Below, piece after piece: positions 34,680 through 43,532 of a DNA stretch of 64,000 bases (position 1 is the first letter of the stretch; every line of letters begins with the position of its first letter). The notes beneath the pieces were generated by a model that was given only the letters and a program-made list of their open reading frames with translations, had not been told where the DNA came from and did no database searches. The stretch is from Mycolicibacterium confluentis. Lineage in GTDB: Bacteria > Actinomycetota > Actinomycetes > Mycobacteriales > Mycobacteriaceae. The stretch covers positions 2,604,001-2,668,000 of the forward strand of contig NZ_AP022612.1 in assembly GCF_010729895.1 (NCBI RefSeq). Reading direction: 5' to 3'. The position numbers and the translations under genes were made by a program.

Positions 34680-36965
34680 ATGGCACACCCAGTGCTGTCC
34701 ACCTACCGCCTGCAGATGCGCGGCGACGCGTTCACCCTGGCCGACGCCACCCGGCTGGTGGATCACCTCGACGACCTCGGCATCACCCACCTGTACCTGT
34801 CGCCGATACTGACTGCGGTCACGGGTTCGACGCACGGCTACGACGTCACCGACCCCACAGCCGTCTCGACCGCACTCGGTGGAGCCGAGGGTCTTGCCGC
34901 GCTGTCGGCGGCGGTCCGCGAACGCGGTATGGGGTTGATCGTCGACATCGTGCCCAACCACGTCGGCGTTGATCAACCTCAGCAGAATCCGTGGTGGTGG
35001 GATGTGCTGCGGCACGGGCGATCATCGCCCTTCGCGACGTTCTTCGACATCGACTGGACGTTGGATCCCGAGGGACGCATCGTGCTGCCGGCGCTCGGCG
35101 ACGACGGTGACGTGGACGCCCTTGAAGTCGACGGAGACATGCTGCGCCTGGGTGATCTGGTGTTCCCCATCGCGCCGGGAACCGGTGAGGGCTCGGGCGC
35201 GCAGGTGCACGACCGACAGCACTATCGCCTGGTGGGCTGGCGCAACAACATGTGCGGCTACCGCCGATTCTTCTCGATCACTTCGCTGGCCGGTCTGCGA
35301 CAGGAGGACCGTGAGGTCTTCGACGCGAGCCACGCCGAAGTGCGGCGGTGGTTCGACGAGAACCTGGTCGACGGCGTGCGCATCGACCATCCCGACGGCC
35401 TGACCGATCCCGTCGGCTACCTGAACTGGCTGCGCGAGATCATCGGGCCCAGAGCCTATCTGGTGATCGAGAAGATCCTGGCGCCCGACGAGGCGTTGGA
35501 GCCCACGCTGCCGGTGGACGGCACCACCGGATATGACGCCCTGCGTGAGATCGGCGGCCTGTTCCTCGATCCCGCGGGCCGACCGGACCTGACGGCGCTG
35601 TCGGCCGACGCCGGATTCGCCCACGACAGCGTCGGCGAACAGATCGCGGCCCTGAAGACCGTCGCCGCCACCGAGACGCTGGCCAGTGAACTGGCGCGGG
35701 TGCGGCGGTCGATCGTCGCGGCTGCGGGTGCCGATCATGACCTGCTGCCGCAGGCCGTCGCCGCCCTGCTGACCCACATCGACGTGTACCGCTGCGACTA
35801 CCCCGCGTTGGCCGCGATGATGTCCACCGCGATCGCCGAAACAGCAGCGGCGGCACCAGAACTCGCCGCACCCCTGCAGATCGTCGCGGCGGCGCTCAAC
35901 GCTCCCGAACCGGCCGCCAGGATTCAGCAGTTGTGCGGCGCGGTGACCGCCAAGGCCGTCGAGGACTGCCTGTTCTACCGCGACACCCGGCTGGTGTCCC
36001 TCAACGAGGTCGGCGGTGACCCCGAACGTTTCGGCGTCAGCGCCGCGGAGTTCCACCACAGCGCCGCGGTAAGGGCCGCGCACTGGCCCACCGCGATGAC
36101 CGCGCTGACGACCCATGACACCAAGCGCGGTGAAGACGTCCGTGCCCGCATCGGGGTGCTCTCGCAGGTCGCGGCGTTGTGGGCGCAACTCGTCGGGCTG
36201 TGGCAGGAGATGGCGCCGCCACCGGATGCGAGCACGGGACTGTTCCTGTGGCAGAACCTCTTCGGAGTCTGGCCCCGCGACGGGGTGATCGACGACGCAT
36301 TCCGCTCCCGCGTGCACGGCTACGCCGAGAAGGCCATTCGGGAAGCGCACGTGCGCACGTCGTGGAACGACCCGGACGAGGAGTTCGAGGCCGCGGTGCA
36401 CGCCTGGCTTGACCAGGTGCTCGACGGTCCGGTCGGCACCGAGATGACCGCGCTGGTGGGCCAGTTGGATGTCCATGCCCGCAATGACGCTCTCGGCCAG
36501 AAGCTGTTGTCGCTCACCGTCCCCGGTGTCCCCGACGTCTACCAGGGCACCGAACTCTGGGAGGACAGCCTGGTCGACCCGGACAACCGCAGGCCCGTGG
36601 ACTACGCGGAACGGCGCGATGGGCTGGCCACGCTCGAGCACCCGAAGCTCCGTGTTGTGCGGGCCGCGCTGCACCTGCGCCGGCGGCGGCCGCAGACGTT
36701 CCTGTCCGGCGGTCACACGCCGGTGCTGCCGACGGGCGACGCGGCGCCACACCTGGTGTCGTTCCTGCGGGGCCACGACGTGCTGGTCGCGGTGAGCCGC
36801 TGGACGGTCACCCTTGCCGACGCGGGCTGGGGCGACACCGCACTTCCCCTGCCTGCGGGCACCTGGACCGACTGCCTCACCGGCGCACGGCATTCCGGAT
36901 CTGTCTGTGCGGCAACCCTGTTCAAGGAACTTCCCGTGGCCCTGCTGGAGCGTGCCGATGACTGA
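34680..36965 (+). CDS. treY: Maltooligosyl trehalose synthase
   Basis: TreY turns the reducing-end alpha-1,4 bond of maltodextrin into the alpha,alpha-1,1 bond of trehalose. The 761-residue GH13 protein begins LSTYRLQ and has HGYDVTD, the catalytic DGVRIDHPDGL, VIEKIL and TTHDTKRGED. It starts 4 nt after the treX stop. Its end overlaps treZ by 8 nt (ATGACTGA). Confidence 0.96.
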   Translation: MAHPVLSTYRLQMRGDAFTLADATRLVDHLDDLGITHLYLSPILTAVTGSTHGYDVTDPTAVSTALGGAEGLAALSAAVRERGMGLIVDIVPNHVGVDQPQQNPWWWDVLRHGRSSPFATFFDIDWTLDPEGRIVLPALGDDGDVDALEVDGDMLRLGDLVFPIAPGTGEGSGAQVHDRQHYRLVGWRNNMCGYRRFFSITSLAGLRQEDREVFDASHAEVRRWFDENLVDGVRIDHPDGLTDPVGYLNWLREIIGPRAYLVIEKILAPDEALEPTLPVDGTTGYDALREIGGLFLDPAGRPDLTALSADAGFAHDSVGEQIAALKTVAATETLASELARVRRSIVAAAGADHDLLPQAVAALLTHIDVYRCDYPALAAMMSTAIAETAAAAPELAAPLQIVAAALNAPEPAARIQQLCGAVTAKAVEDCLFYRDTRLVSLNEVGGDPERFGVSAAEFHHSAAVRAAHWPTAMTALTTHDTKRGEDVRARIGVLSQVAALWAQLVGLWQEMAPPPDASTGLFLWQNLFGVWPRDGVIDDAFRSRVHGYAEKAIREAHVRTSWNDPDEEFEAAVHAWLDQVLDGPVGTEMTALVGQLDVHARNDALGQKLLSLTVPGVPDVYQGTELWEDSLVDPDNRRPVDYAERRDGLATLEHPKLRVVRAALHLRRRRPQTFLSGGHTPVLPTGDAAPHLVSFLRGHDVLVAVSRWTVTLADAGWGDTALPLPAGTWTDCLTGARHSGSVCAATLFKELPVALLERADD

Positions 36966-38700
36966 GCACGAGTTCGCGGTCTGGGGGCCGCGTCCGGATC
37001 GGGTACAAGTCGACGTCGACGGCACGCTGTATCCGATGACGCGCTCAGGTGACGGATGGTGGCGGGCCACGGTCGCGGCCAACCCGGACAGCCGCTACGG
37101 GTTCGTCCTGGACGACGACGCCACGGTGCTCCCCGACCCGCGCTCCGCCCGCCAACCCGACGGTGTGCACGCCCGCTCGGCGCTGTGGGACGCCGCGGCG
37201 GCCACCTGGAGCGACGCGGATTGGGCCGGGCGCAGCATCGAGGGCGCCGTGATCTACGAACTTCACATCGGCACCTTCACCCCCGGTGGCACGTTCGACT
37301 CGGCGATCGAGCGACTGGACCATCTGGTGGACCTCGGCATCGACTTCGTCGAGATCATGCCCGTCAACGCCTTTGCGGGCCCGCGGGGTTGGGGATACGA
37401 CGGCGTGCTCTGGTACGCGGTGCACGAACCCTACGGCGGGCCGGACGGCCTGGTGCGATTCGTGGACGCCTGCCACCGCCGCGGACTGGGCGTGCTGATC
37501 GACGCGGTGTTCAACCATCTGGGGCCGTCGGGGAACTACCTGCCGCGGTTCGGCCCCTACCTGTCGTCGGGCAGCAACCCGTGGGGTGAGGGCATCAACA
37601 TCGCCGACGCCGACTCCGACGAGGTGCGCAATTACATCCTCGACTGCGCGCTGCGCTGGATGCGCGACTTCCACGCCGACGGACTGCGACTCGACGCGGT
37701 GCACGCCCTGGTCGACACCACGGCGATCCACATCCTCGAGGAGTTGGCCGCCGAGACCGACGCGCTGTCGGAACAGGTGGGTCGTCCCCTGTCTTTGATC
37801 GCCGAGAGTGACCGCAACGACCCGCGGTTCATCACGCCGCGCAGCCACGGCGGCTACGGCATGACCGCCCAGTGGGACGACGACATCCACCATGCGCTGC
37901 ACACCGCCGTGTCGGGCGAAAACCACGGCTATTACTCCGATTTCGGCTCGATGGAGACGTTGGCTCATACTCTGCGGCACGGCTACTTCCACGCCGGAAC
38001 GCATTCGTCGTTCCGCAGGCGCCGGCACGGCAGGCCGTTGGACACGTCGTTGATCCCCGGCTCACGTCTGCTGGCCTACACCAGCACCCACGATCAGGTG
38101 GGCAACCGGGCCATCGGCGACCGGCCCACGGCCTACCTGACCGACGGCCAACTGGCCGTCAGTGCTGCGCTGGCGTTGTTGACTCCGTTCACGGCGATGC
38201 TGTTCATGGGCGAGGAGTGGGCGGCCGACACCCCGTTCCAGTTCTTCAGTTCGCATCCCGAACCCGAATTGGGCGAGGCCACCAGGGTGGGGCGCAAGGC
38301 CGAGTTCGCCGAACACGGCTGGGACGCCGACGAGGTGCCCGACCCTCAGGACGAGCAGACGTTCCTGCGCTCGAAGTTGAATTGGACGGAACCCGCCGAG
38401 GACAGGCACGCGCGCATGCTGGGCCTGTACCGCGACCTGATTGCGTTGCGCCGCAAAGAAACTGATCTCACCGACTTCTGGCTCGACCACCTGGGTGTCG
38501 ACTATGACGAGGACGCGCGCTGGATTGTGCTTAGGCGCGGTGCGTTGGCGATCGCCTGCAACCTGGGGTCGGACTCGGTGGCGGTCCCGGTGACGGGGGA
38601 CGTCGTGTACGCCTGGGGAGAGCCACGCGTCGGCAGTGCCGCCACCGCGTTGGACGGGCAGTCGTTCGCGGTGCTGCGGACTGCTGAGGAACCGATCTAG
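36958..38700 (+). CDS. treZ: Maltooligosyl trehalose trehalohydrolase
   Basis: TreZ releases free trehalose from the TreY product. The 580-residue GH13 protein has a short N-terminal beta domain (FAVWGPRPDRVQV) and the catalytic blocks DGLRLDAVHAL, IAESDRNDP and STHDQVGNRAIGDR. It is coupled to treY by an 8-nt overlap. Its TAG stop shares the tetramer CTAG with the convergent ilvA stop. Confidence 0.96.
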   Translation: MTEHEFAVWGPRPDRVQVDVDGTLYPMTRSGDGWWRATVAANPDSRYGFVLDDDATVLPDPRSARQPDGVHARSALWDAAAATWSDADWAGRSIEGAVIYELHIGTFTPGGTFDSAIERLDHLVDLGIDFVEIMPVNAFAGPRGWGYDGVLWYAVHEPYGGPDGLVRFVDACHRRGLGVLIDAVFNHLGPSGNYLPRFGPYLSSGSNPWGEGINIADADSDEVRNYILDCALRWMRDFHADGLRLDAVHALVDTTAIHILEELAAETDALSEQVGRPLSLIAESDRNDPRFITPRSHGGYGMTAQWDDDIHHALHTAVSGENHGYYSDFGSMETLAHTLRHGYFHAGTHSSFRRRRHGRPLDTSLIPGSRLLAYTSTHDQVGNRAIGDRPTAYLTDGQLAVSAALALLTPFTAMLFMGEEWAADTPFQFFSSHPEPELGEATRVGRKAEFAEHGWDADEVPDPQDEQTFLRSKLNWTEPAEDRHARMLGLYRDLIALRRKETDLTDFWLDHLGVDYDEDARWIVLRRGALAIACNLGSDSVAVPVTGDVVYAWGEPRVGSAATALDGQSFAVLRTAEEPI

Positions 38701-39977
38701 GTCAAGTAGCGGTAGGCGGGTGAACCCGGCTCGAGCAGCTCGATATGGCACTCCGAATCGGACATCCGATCCAGCAGGCCCTCGAGGTCGGAGGCTGCGC
38801 CGAGTTGGATGCCGACCAGGGCCTCACCCGTCTCGCGGTTGTTGCGCTTGACGTACTCGAACAGCGTGACGTCGTCATTCGGGCCGAGCACCTCGTCGAG
38901 GAAGCGGCGCAGCGCGCCAGGCTCCTGGGGGAAGTCGACCAGGAAGTAGTGCTTGAGGCCCAGGTGGACCAGTGAGCGCTCCAGGACCTCGCCATAGCGG
39001 GAGACGTCGTTGTTGCCGCCGGAGATCAGGCAGACGACCGTCGATCCGGGTTCGACGTCGGCTTCCAGCAGGCCGGCCACCGACAGCGCGCCTGCGGGCT
39101 CGGCGATGATGCCCTCGTTCTGGTACAGATCCAGCATCGCGGTGCACACCGCACCCTCGTCGACCGTGGTGACCGACACCATGTCGCCGGCCGCGGCCAG
39201 TGCTTCGAAAGGCACTGCGCCGATCCGCGCGACCGCGGCGCCGTCAACGAACTGATCGACCTCGTCGAGGGTGACCGGCTCCCCCACGGCCAGGGCGGCC
39301 ATCAGCGATGCGGCTCCGGCAGGCTCCACCCCCAGCACCGACGTCGAGTTTGTGCGTTCGGCGAGATAGCTCGCGATACCGCTGATGCACCCGCCGCCGC
39401 CGACGGGCACGACCACCTGATCGGGCTCACCATCGAGCTGATCGAGGATCTCGACCGCGATCGTGCCCTGCCCGGCCATGGTGCGGGGGTCGTTGTAGGG
39501 CGGCACCAGGGTGGCGCCGGTGCGCGCGACGTCGTCGAGCGCGGCCTCGGCCGCCAAGTCGTACGTCTTGCCACCGACGATCAGCTCGATCCAGTCGCCG
39601 CCGTGGTAGAGGATCCGGTCCCGCTTCTGCTTGGGCGTCTTCCCGGGGACGTAGACGCGCCCGTGGATACCCATGGACCGGCATGCCAGTGCAAAACCCT
39701 GCGCGTGGTTACCGGCCGACGAACACACCACACCCGCCGCGATCTCCTCCGGCGTCAACTGCATCAGCAGGTTGTAGGCGCCGCGCACCTTGTAGGACCG
39801 TACGACCTGCAGGTCCTCGCGTTTGAGGTAGACCAGTCCGCCAGTGAGCTGGGACAGCCGGTCACTGAACTGCAGCGGGGTCGGTGAGACGACGCCCGAA
39901 ATTCGCTGAGCGGCCGCCTCGACGTCTGCCGCGGTCAGCGGCGACACCCGATGCTTCTGGCTCAGTTCAGTGGACAC
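38697..39977 (-). CDS. ilvA: Threonine dehydratase (biosynthetic)
   Basis: A PLP enzyme making 2-oxobutyrate from threonine, the first step to isoleucine. The PLP Lys is in VRSYKVRGAYN and the phosphate loop is VGGGGCISG. A C-terminal ACT-like regulatory domain (about 330-426, DFPQEPGALRRFLDEVLG) suggests isoleucine control; it has one ACT-like unit rather than the two of E. coli IlvA. The GTG at 39977 fits homology. Upstream on the minus strand, TTGCCA and TATAGC lie 18 nt apart. Confidence 0.94.
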   Translation of the reverse strand: MSTELSQKHRVSPLTAADVEAAAQRISGVVSPTPLQFSDRLSQLTGGLVYLKREDLQVVRSYKVRGAYNLLMQLTPEEIAAGVVCSSAGNHAQGFALACRSMGIHGRVYVPGKTPKQKRDRILYHGGDWIELIVGGKTYDLAAEAALDDVARTGATLVPPYNDPRTMAGQGTIAVEILDQLDGEPDQVVVPVGGGGCISGIASYLAERTNSTSVLGVEPAGAASLMAALAVGEPVTLDEVDQFVDGAAVARIGAVPFEALAAAGDMVSVTTVDEGAVCTAMLDLYQNEGIIAEPAGALSVAGLLEADVEPGSTVVCLISGGNNDVSRYGEVLERSLVHLGLKHYFLVDFPQEPGALRRFLDEVLGPNDDVTLFEYVKRNNRETGEALVGIQLGAASDLEGLLDRMSDSECHIELLEPGSPAYRYLT

Positions 39978-40027
39978 CGCTATATGGTGCCACGTGGGCT
40001 TTTGGCAACAGAAATCTTTACCGCACG

Positions 40028-40465
40028 TCAGCTCACGGGTGTGAGCACAAACACCGGTATCTGGCGATCCGTCTTCTTCTGATACTCGGCGTAGTCGGGC
40101 CAGGCCGCAACGGCCCGTTCCCACCACACCGCCTTCTCGTCGCCGAACACCTCGCGGGCCTCGTAGTCGCCTGAGCTGGTGCCATCCTGCAGTTCGACCA
40201 GCGGATTCGCCTTGATGTTGAAGTACCAGACGGGATGCTTGGGAGCACCGCCGAGGGAGGCGACGACGGCGTACTCACCGTCGTGTTCGACCCGCATCAG
40301 CGGGGTCTTGCGAATCTTGCCGGTCTTGGCGCCGACAGTGGTCAGCAGCACCACGGCCTTACCGTTGAGTTCGGTGCCCTTCGTGCCGCCGGACTTCATG
40401 TACTCCTCGGCGTTCTCGCGAGCCCAGTCCGAGGTGCTGGGTGCGTAATCCCCTGTAAGTGGCAT
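40028..40465 (-). CDS. F420-dependent nitroreductase/quinone reductase family (Ddn-like)
   Basis: A 145-residue split beta-barrel protein of the actinobacterial Ddn family, similar to Rv1558. Visible family marks are [22 protein letters not shown], read here as two segments around TGKIRKTPL, and [17 protein letters not shown]. Members use reduced F420 to reduce quinones, coumarins or nitro compounds; the native substrate is unknown. The ATG at 40465 is upstream of a divergent small gene. Confidence 0.85.
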   Translation of the reverse strand: MPLTGDYAPSTSDWARENAEEYMKSGGTKGTELNGKAVVLLTTVGAKTGKIRKTPLMRVEHDGEYAVVASLGGAPKHPVWYFNIKANPLVELQDGTSSGDYEAREVFGDEKAVWWERAVAAWPDYAEYQKKTDRQIPVFVLTPVS

Positions 40466-40509
40466 GTAGCCAGGCTAGCGAAATCGATGCGCCGGATCCG
40501 GGGTTTCGG

Positions 40510-40539
40510 TTGACCGAAAACTTTTCTGAGAGCTATCGT
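40510..40539 (+). promoter_or_regulatory. Near-consensus SigA promoter for a leaderless small gene
   Basis: TTGACC (40510-40515), an 18-nt spacer and TATCGT (40534-40539). The ATG at 40547 begins 7 nt after the -10 element, so transcription should start at or next to the initiation codon. Confidence 0.65.
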
Positions 40540-40546
40540 GGACCTC

Positions 40547-40777
40547 ATGACCACCGCCGAGCAGTTCCGCTCAGCCGTCGCCCACCCCGCATCGCGGGAG
40601 GTGACGATCGCCGGTGTGCCCTGGCCCGCCTACAAGGTGTTCGCGCTGATCGTGGCCGCGGTGGTCTTCGGTGTCGTTGGCCTGATGACGGCCAGCATGG
40701 GCGCCGGCGTCCTGACCGGCGCGGCTGTGGCCACCGTCGTATGGGTGGGTTTCGGCGTCGCGCATCGCACGCGCTGA
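40547..40777 (+). CDS. Small two-helix membrane protein
   Basis: A 76-residue protein with two hydrophobic helices (about 32-52 and 54-72) after a short polar N-terminus. I do not recognise a characterised family. A strong promoter with the ATG exactly at the predicted transcription start supports it as a real gene. An in-frame GTG three codons upstream would lie inside the -10 region and is unlikely. It diverges from the Ddn-like gene. Confidence 0.65.
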   Translation: MTTAEQFRSAVAHPASREVTIAGVPWPAYKVFALIVAAVVFGVVGLMTASMGAGVLTGAAVATVVWVGFGVAHRTR

Positions 40778-40892
40778 CCCTCGATCACATCAGAGTGAGC
40801 ACAACCCTGTCCGGCCCCTAGGGGTCTGCGAGCATCTCGAGGTCCCACCGGGAGTCGAGGGAGTGCGCGGATGATCGAGACGGCCACGCCAC

Positions 40893-41549
40893 GTGAGCCG
40901 GGGCCGCGCCGCGTGGAATGTCGTGACCAGCTTTGATCCGTACGCGTGGAACAACTTCGGCCACGGGCACGGGCCCGCCGAGGAGCCGCCCAGCCGGGCC
41001 GACCGGTACCGGCGTGCCGCGGAGTTCGTCGAGGTCGTCCGCGCGCTCTGGGACTCGTGGGACGACGACGCCGTGCTCGGCGACAAGGCCAGCGGGGCGT
41101 TCGGCAGGGCCTTGGCCGATCAACTGAGCGTCGATCCGGACGAGCTGGACTTGGACAGCCCGCTCCCCCGTTGGCTGCTCGAGGGCGCGGAGTCCATCAC
41201 CGGCTCGCAAGGAGCCCGCAATATCGTCGTCAAGCTGGCCCGTCGCGAGAACCTCACGGTCCGAGAGATTCTCGACCGCGTGATGGACTGGCATCGTCTT
41301 GTCATCGGCACTCCCGAACAGCTCGCCGACACCATCGAGGAATGGTTCCGCTCCGGTGCCGTGGACGGCTTCAACCTCATGCCCGACGTGTTCCCCTCCG
41401 GATTGGAGCTTTTCGTCGATCACGTGGTCCCCCTTCTGCGTGCGCGTGGAATCTTCCGGCACGAGTACAGCCACACCACGCTGCGCGGCCACCTCGGCCT
41501 GCAGCGTGTGCCTGACAGCTGGGCGCGACTGTTCTCGCAGGCGGGCTGA
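40893..41549 (+). pseudogene. Decayed NtaA/SnaA/DszA-type flavin monooxygenase
   Basis: The frame encodes recognisable pieces of an FMN-dependent luciferase-like monooxygenase: GRAAWNVVTS, YRRAAEFVEVVRALWDSW with a following DKASGAFG, then SVDPDELDLDSPLP and the C-terminal LTVREILDRVMDWH, VIGTPEQLADTIEEWF and GIFRHEY blocks. The normal protein has about 450 residues; here the N-terminal part (more than 100 residues) is absent, with an in-frame TGA just upstream near 40872, and roughly 110-120 residues are missing between GAFG and the SVDPDELDL block. The joins stay in frame. It cannot form a full barrel. Confidence 0.75.
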
Positions 41550-41563
41550 CCCGCTCACTCGCA

Positions 41564-41586
41564 CCCGTCACCGAATTGCTGACGGG
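41564..41586. terminator. Hairpin between the monooxygenase remnant and the 13E12 gene
   Basis: CCCGTCA and TGACGGG form a 7-bp stem with a 9-nt loop in the short space between two convergent frames. There is no U-tract, but mycobacterial terminators often lack one. Serves either strand if real. Confidence 0.4.
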
Positions 41587-41616
41587 GCGAACTGATTCAT
41601 CCTCATTCACCGCAAA

Positions 41617-43182
41617 TCAGCTCGTGTCTCTCCGCGCGCGTTGACTTTTGATGCGTTGAGCCTCCTCGACTGCACGGGGACGTCTGCGGCGGGGCATCTG
41701 CAGTCCGCGGTTGCTCGTCGGTGCGGGTGTCTGCGTCGGCTGGGTTGCTTCCGACAGTGGTGCGGTGGTGGTGTCCCAGTGTGGGAACACGATGCGGCTG
41801 CCGGGGTGGGTGGTGTAGGTGTGGCCGGTCGGTGCAGTCCAGACGATGGTGCCGTCGGGGTGCTGAACGTCCGACCAGCCCTGCTCTCCGGTCCAGAATG
41901 TCTTGAGCAGGTGGTTCTTTCGGCACAGGCAGCGAAGGTTCGACGGGTGTGTCGGACCGGTTGGGTAGGCGATCGCATGGTCGATGTCGCAGAACTGCGC
42001 CGGGGTGGTGCAGCCGGGAAATCGGCAGAACATGTCCCGGTTGCGGACGAACGCCGCCAACGCCGCTGAGGGGCGGTAGCCGGGTTCGGGGTCGGTGGGT
42101 GGGGGTCTCATCGGTTTGACGGGGGCACCGTTGATCAACAGCTCTTCCAGTAACGGCTGGGGCACGATGCCGCCGCCCTGCAACACCGCCGCAGGCCGCC
42201 GGGACGGCGCGGACGGCGCTATGGGGATTTCGGGTGGTGCCGGCGGCGTTGCGGAGGTGTCGGCTGCCGGGGAACCAGCCTGGCCGCCGGCTGGTGACTC
42301 GACCTCGGTGCCGGCATTCGAGCCTGTGGGCGTCTTTGTGGCCGTCTTGGCCGCGGCAATGTTGTTGCGGGCAGCGGTGATCGCCCGTTCATCGGCCAGC
42401 ACATAAATCACCGCCGCACTGCGGCTCGGCGTCACCTTGGCGCCGACGCACTCCGGATTGCCGCAGCGGCACGTCAGGGGTCCGGACTCGGCAGCTATCG
42501 CCCCTATGGCATCGGAACGGCGTTCGCCGGCGTTTCGCGGGTCATCGGCACACAGGTGGCGGGTGAGCTCGGCGAAACGTTTCTTGATCAGTGCAGCGTC
42601 GGTCTTGAGGAGCCGTCCCCACATCGAGCAGGTCCCGGTTTCGTCCTCGGGCTTGCCGAACTGCACATCCCGACCCCGGGCGGCGGCTTCGAAGGCGTCC
42701 AGGGCATCGGGATCGTATTCGGCGAGCACTTTGTCGATCGCCTGATCCAACTGGGCATCCGACATCACGCCCCACCGCCTGGCCGCAAGGGCGAGCTCAC
42801 CGTCGATGGCCGCCATCGGTTCGTCGTCGATCACCATGCGGGTGCGCCAGCAGATGGTCGAGGCGGTGCGCGCGGTGATCGTCCCGGCCTGCAGCAGCGT
42901 GAAGACCCGAGGCAGGCGGGTGTGCAGGGCTTGGGCCATGTGCATCTGACCGGAGGCTTTGCGGCCGCTGATGTTCAACGCGGCGCCGATTTCGGCCGCG
43001 CAGGCATCCCAGGTGTCACAAGCCCACAGGGCGCGCTCGTCCTCATCAACGACCCGCAACTCCATCAACGCATGGATCGCAGCCAACCGACCCGCCGCGG
43101 CAGCAGCCTCCGCCCGTGCGAAACCACTGATCGCGGAGACGACAGCCACGTCGTCATCCGGATCAAACCCTGAATCGCACAT
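41617..43182 (-). CDS. 13E12-type DUF222/HNH endonuclease domain protein
   Basis: A 521-residue protein with an N-terminal DUF222 helical domain (about 10-250), a Pro/Ala/Thr-rich linker (about 285-350) and a C-terminal HNH motif: MFCRFPGCTTP with CDIDHAIAYP and LRCLCRKNHLLK supplying metal-binding Cys/His. This is the 13E12 family, present in many copies in mycobacteria and often mobile or repeat-associated; its function is unknown. The ATG at 43182 lies 7 nt after GACAAT, again a leaderless arrangement. The basic C-terminus (PRRRRPRAVEE) may bind DNA. Confidence 0.85.
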   Translation of the reverse strand: MCDSGFDPDDDVAVVSAISGFARAEAAAAAGRLAAIHALMELRVVDEDERALWACDTWDACAAEIGAALNISGRKASGQMHMAQALHTRLPRVFTLLQAGTITARTASTICWRTRMVIDDEPMAAIDGELALAARRWGVMSDAQLDQAIDKVLAEYDPDALDAFEAAARGRDVQFGKPEDETGTCSMWGRLLKTDAALIKKRFAELTRHLCADDPRNAGERRSDAIGAIAAESGPLTCRCGNPECVGAKVTPSRSAAVIYVLADERAITAARNNIAAAKTATKTPTGSNAGTEVESPAGGQAGSPAADTSATPPAPPEIPIAPSAPSRRPAAVLQGGGIVPQPLLEELLINGAPVKPMRPPPTDPEPGYRPSAALAAFVRNRDMFCRFPGCTTPAQFCDIDHAIAYPTGPTHPSNLRCLCRKNHLLKTFWTGEQGWSDVQHPDGTIVWTAPTGHTYTTHPGSRIVFPHWDTTTAPLSEATQPTQTPAPTSNRGLQMPRRRRPRAVEEAQRIKSQRARRDTS

Positions 43183-43532
43183 ACGTTCGATTGTCCAGAC
43201 GGTGCCGACAAATCACCACCACAAGAGCGCCACCCTGGGGATGAAACGCCAACTGTGGATAAATCGCGTGAGAGAGCCTGGATGACCGGTGGGCCGCTAC
43301 CCGAAGAACGCTTGAACCGTTGAGCGAGAGGGGGTTTGGTACTGCCAGGGCTGACTGCTAGCGCCTACCGCCAGCGCTGAGGGTCCATTACCAGCTGAGT
43401 GCCACTGCCAGTGGCCCAAGGGCGACTATGCGTACGGAACCGAAGCCCAGCGGGTCTTGAGTCACGCCTCGACAGTCGACGGCCTATGCCACGGGGATGA
43501 CGCCGCACGACGTCCACGATCCAGAACGAGAA
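43183..43532. other. Intergenic region with palindrome and lone DnaA-box-like 9-mer
   Basis: This 350-nt stretch holds no gene I can support. It contains the 13E12 promoter region next to 43183, a single TTATCCACA match on the minus strand (43254-43262), and a 15-nt inverted repeat GCCACTG-C-CAGTGGC (43401-43415) that could act as a terminator for the MFS gene or as an operator. The composition between 43320 and 43450 is less biased than in the flanking genes. Confidence 0.5.

Noticed and set aside
41617..43182. 13E12 gene as an active mobile element
   Set aside because: HNH/DUF222 proteins of this family are common in mycobacteria; no flanking direct repeats or recombinase are visible.
43254..43262. 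Single perfect DnaA-box 9-mer (TTATCCACA on the minus strand)
   Set aside because: One box alone, with no cluster, no A/T-rich unwinding region and no dnaA/dnaN/parAB genes nearby. Not an origin.
43401..43415. GCCACTG-C-CAGTGGC inverted repeat as a mobile-element end
   Set aside because: No partner repeat, no transposase and no target duplication nearby; more likely a terminator or chance palindrome.
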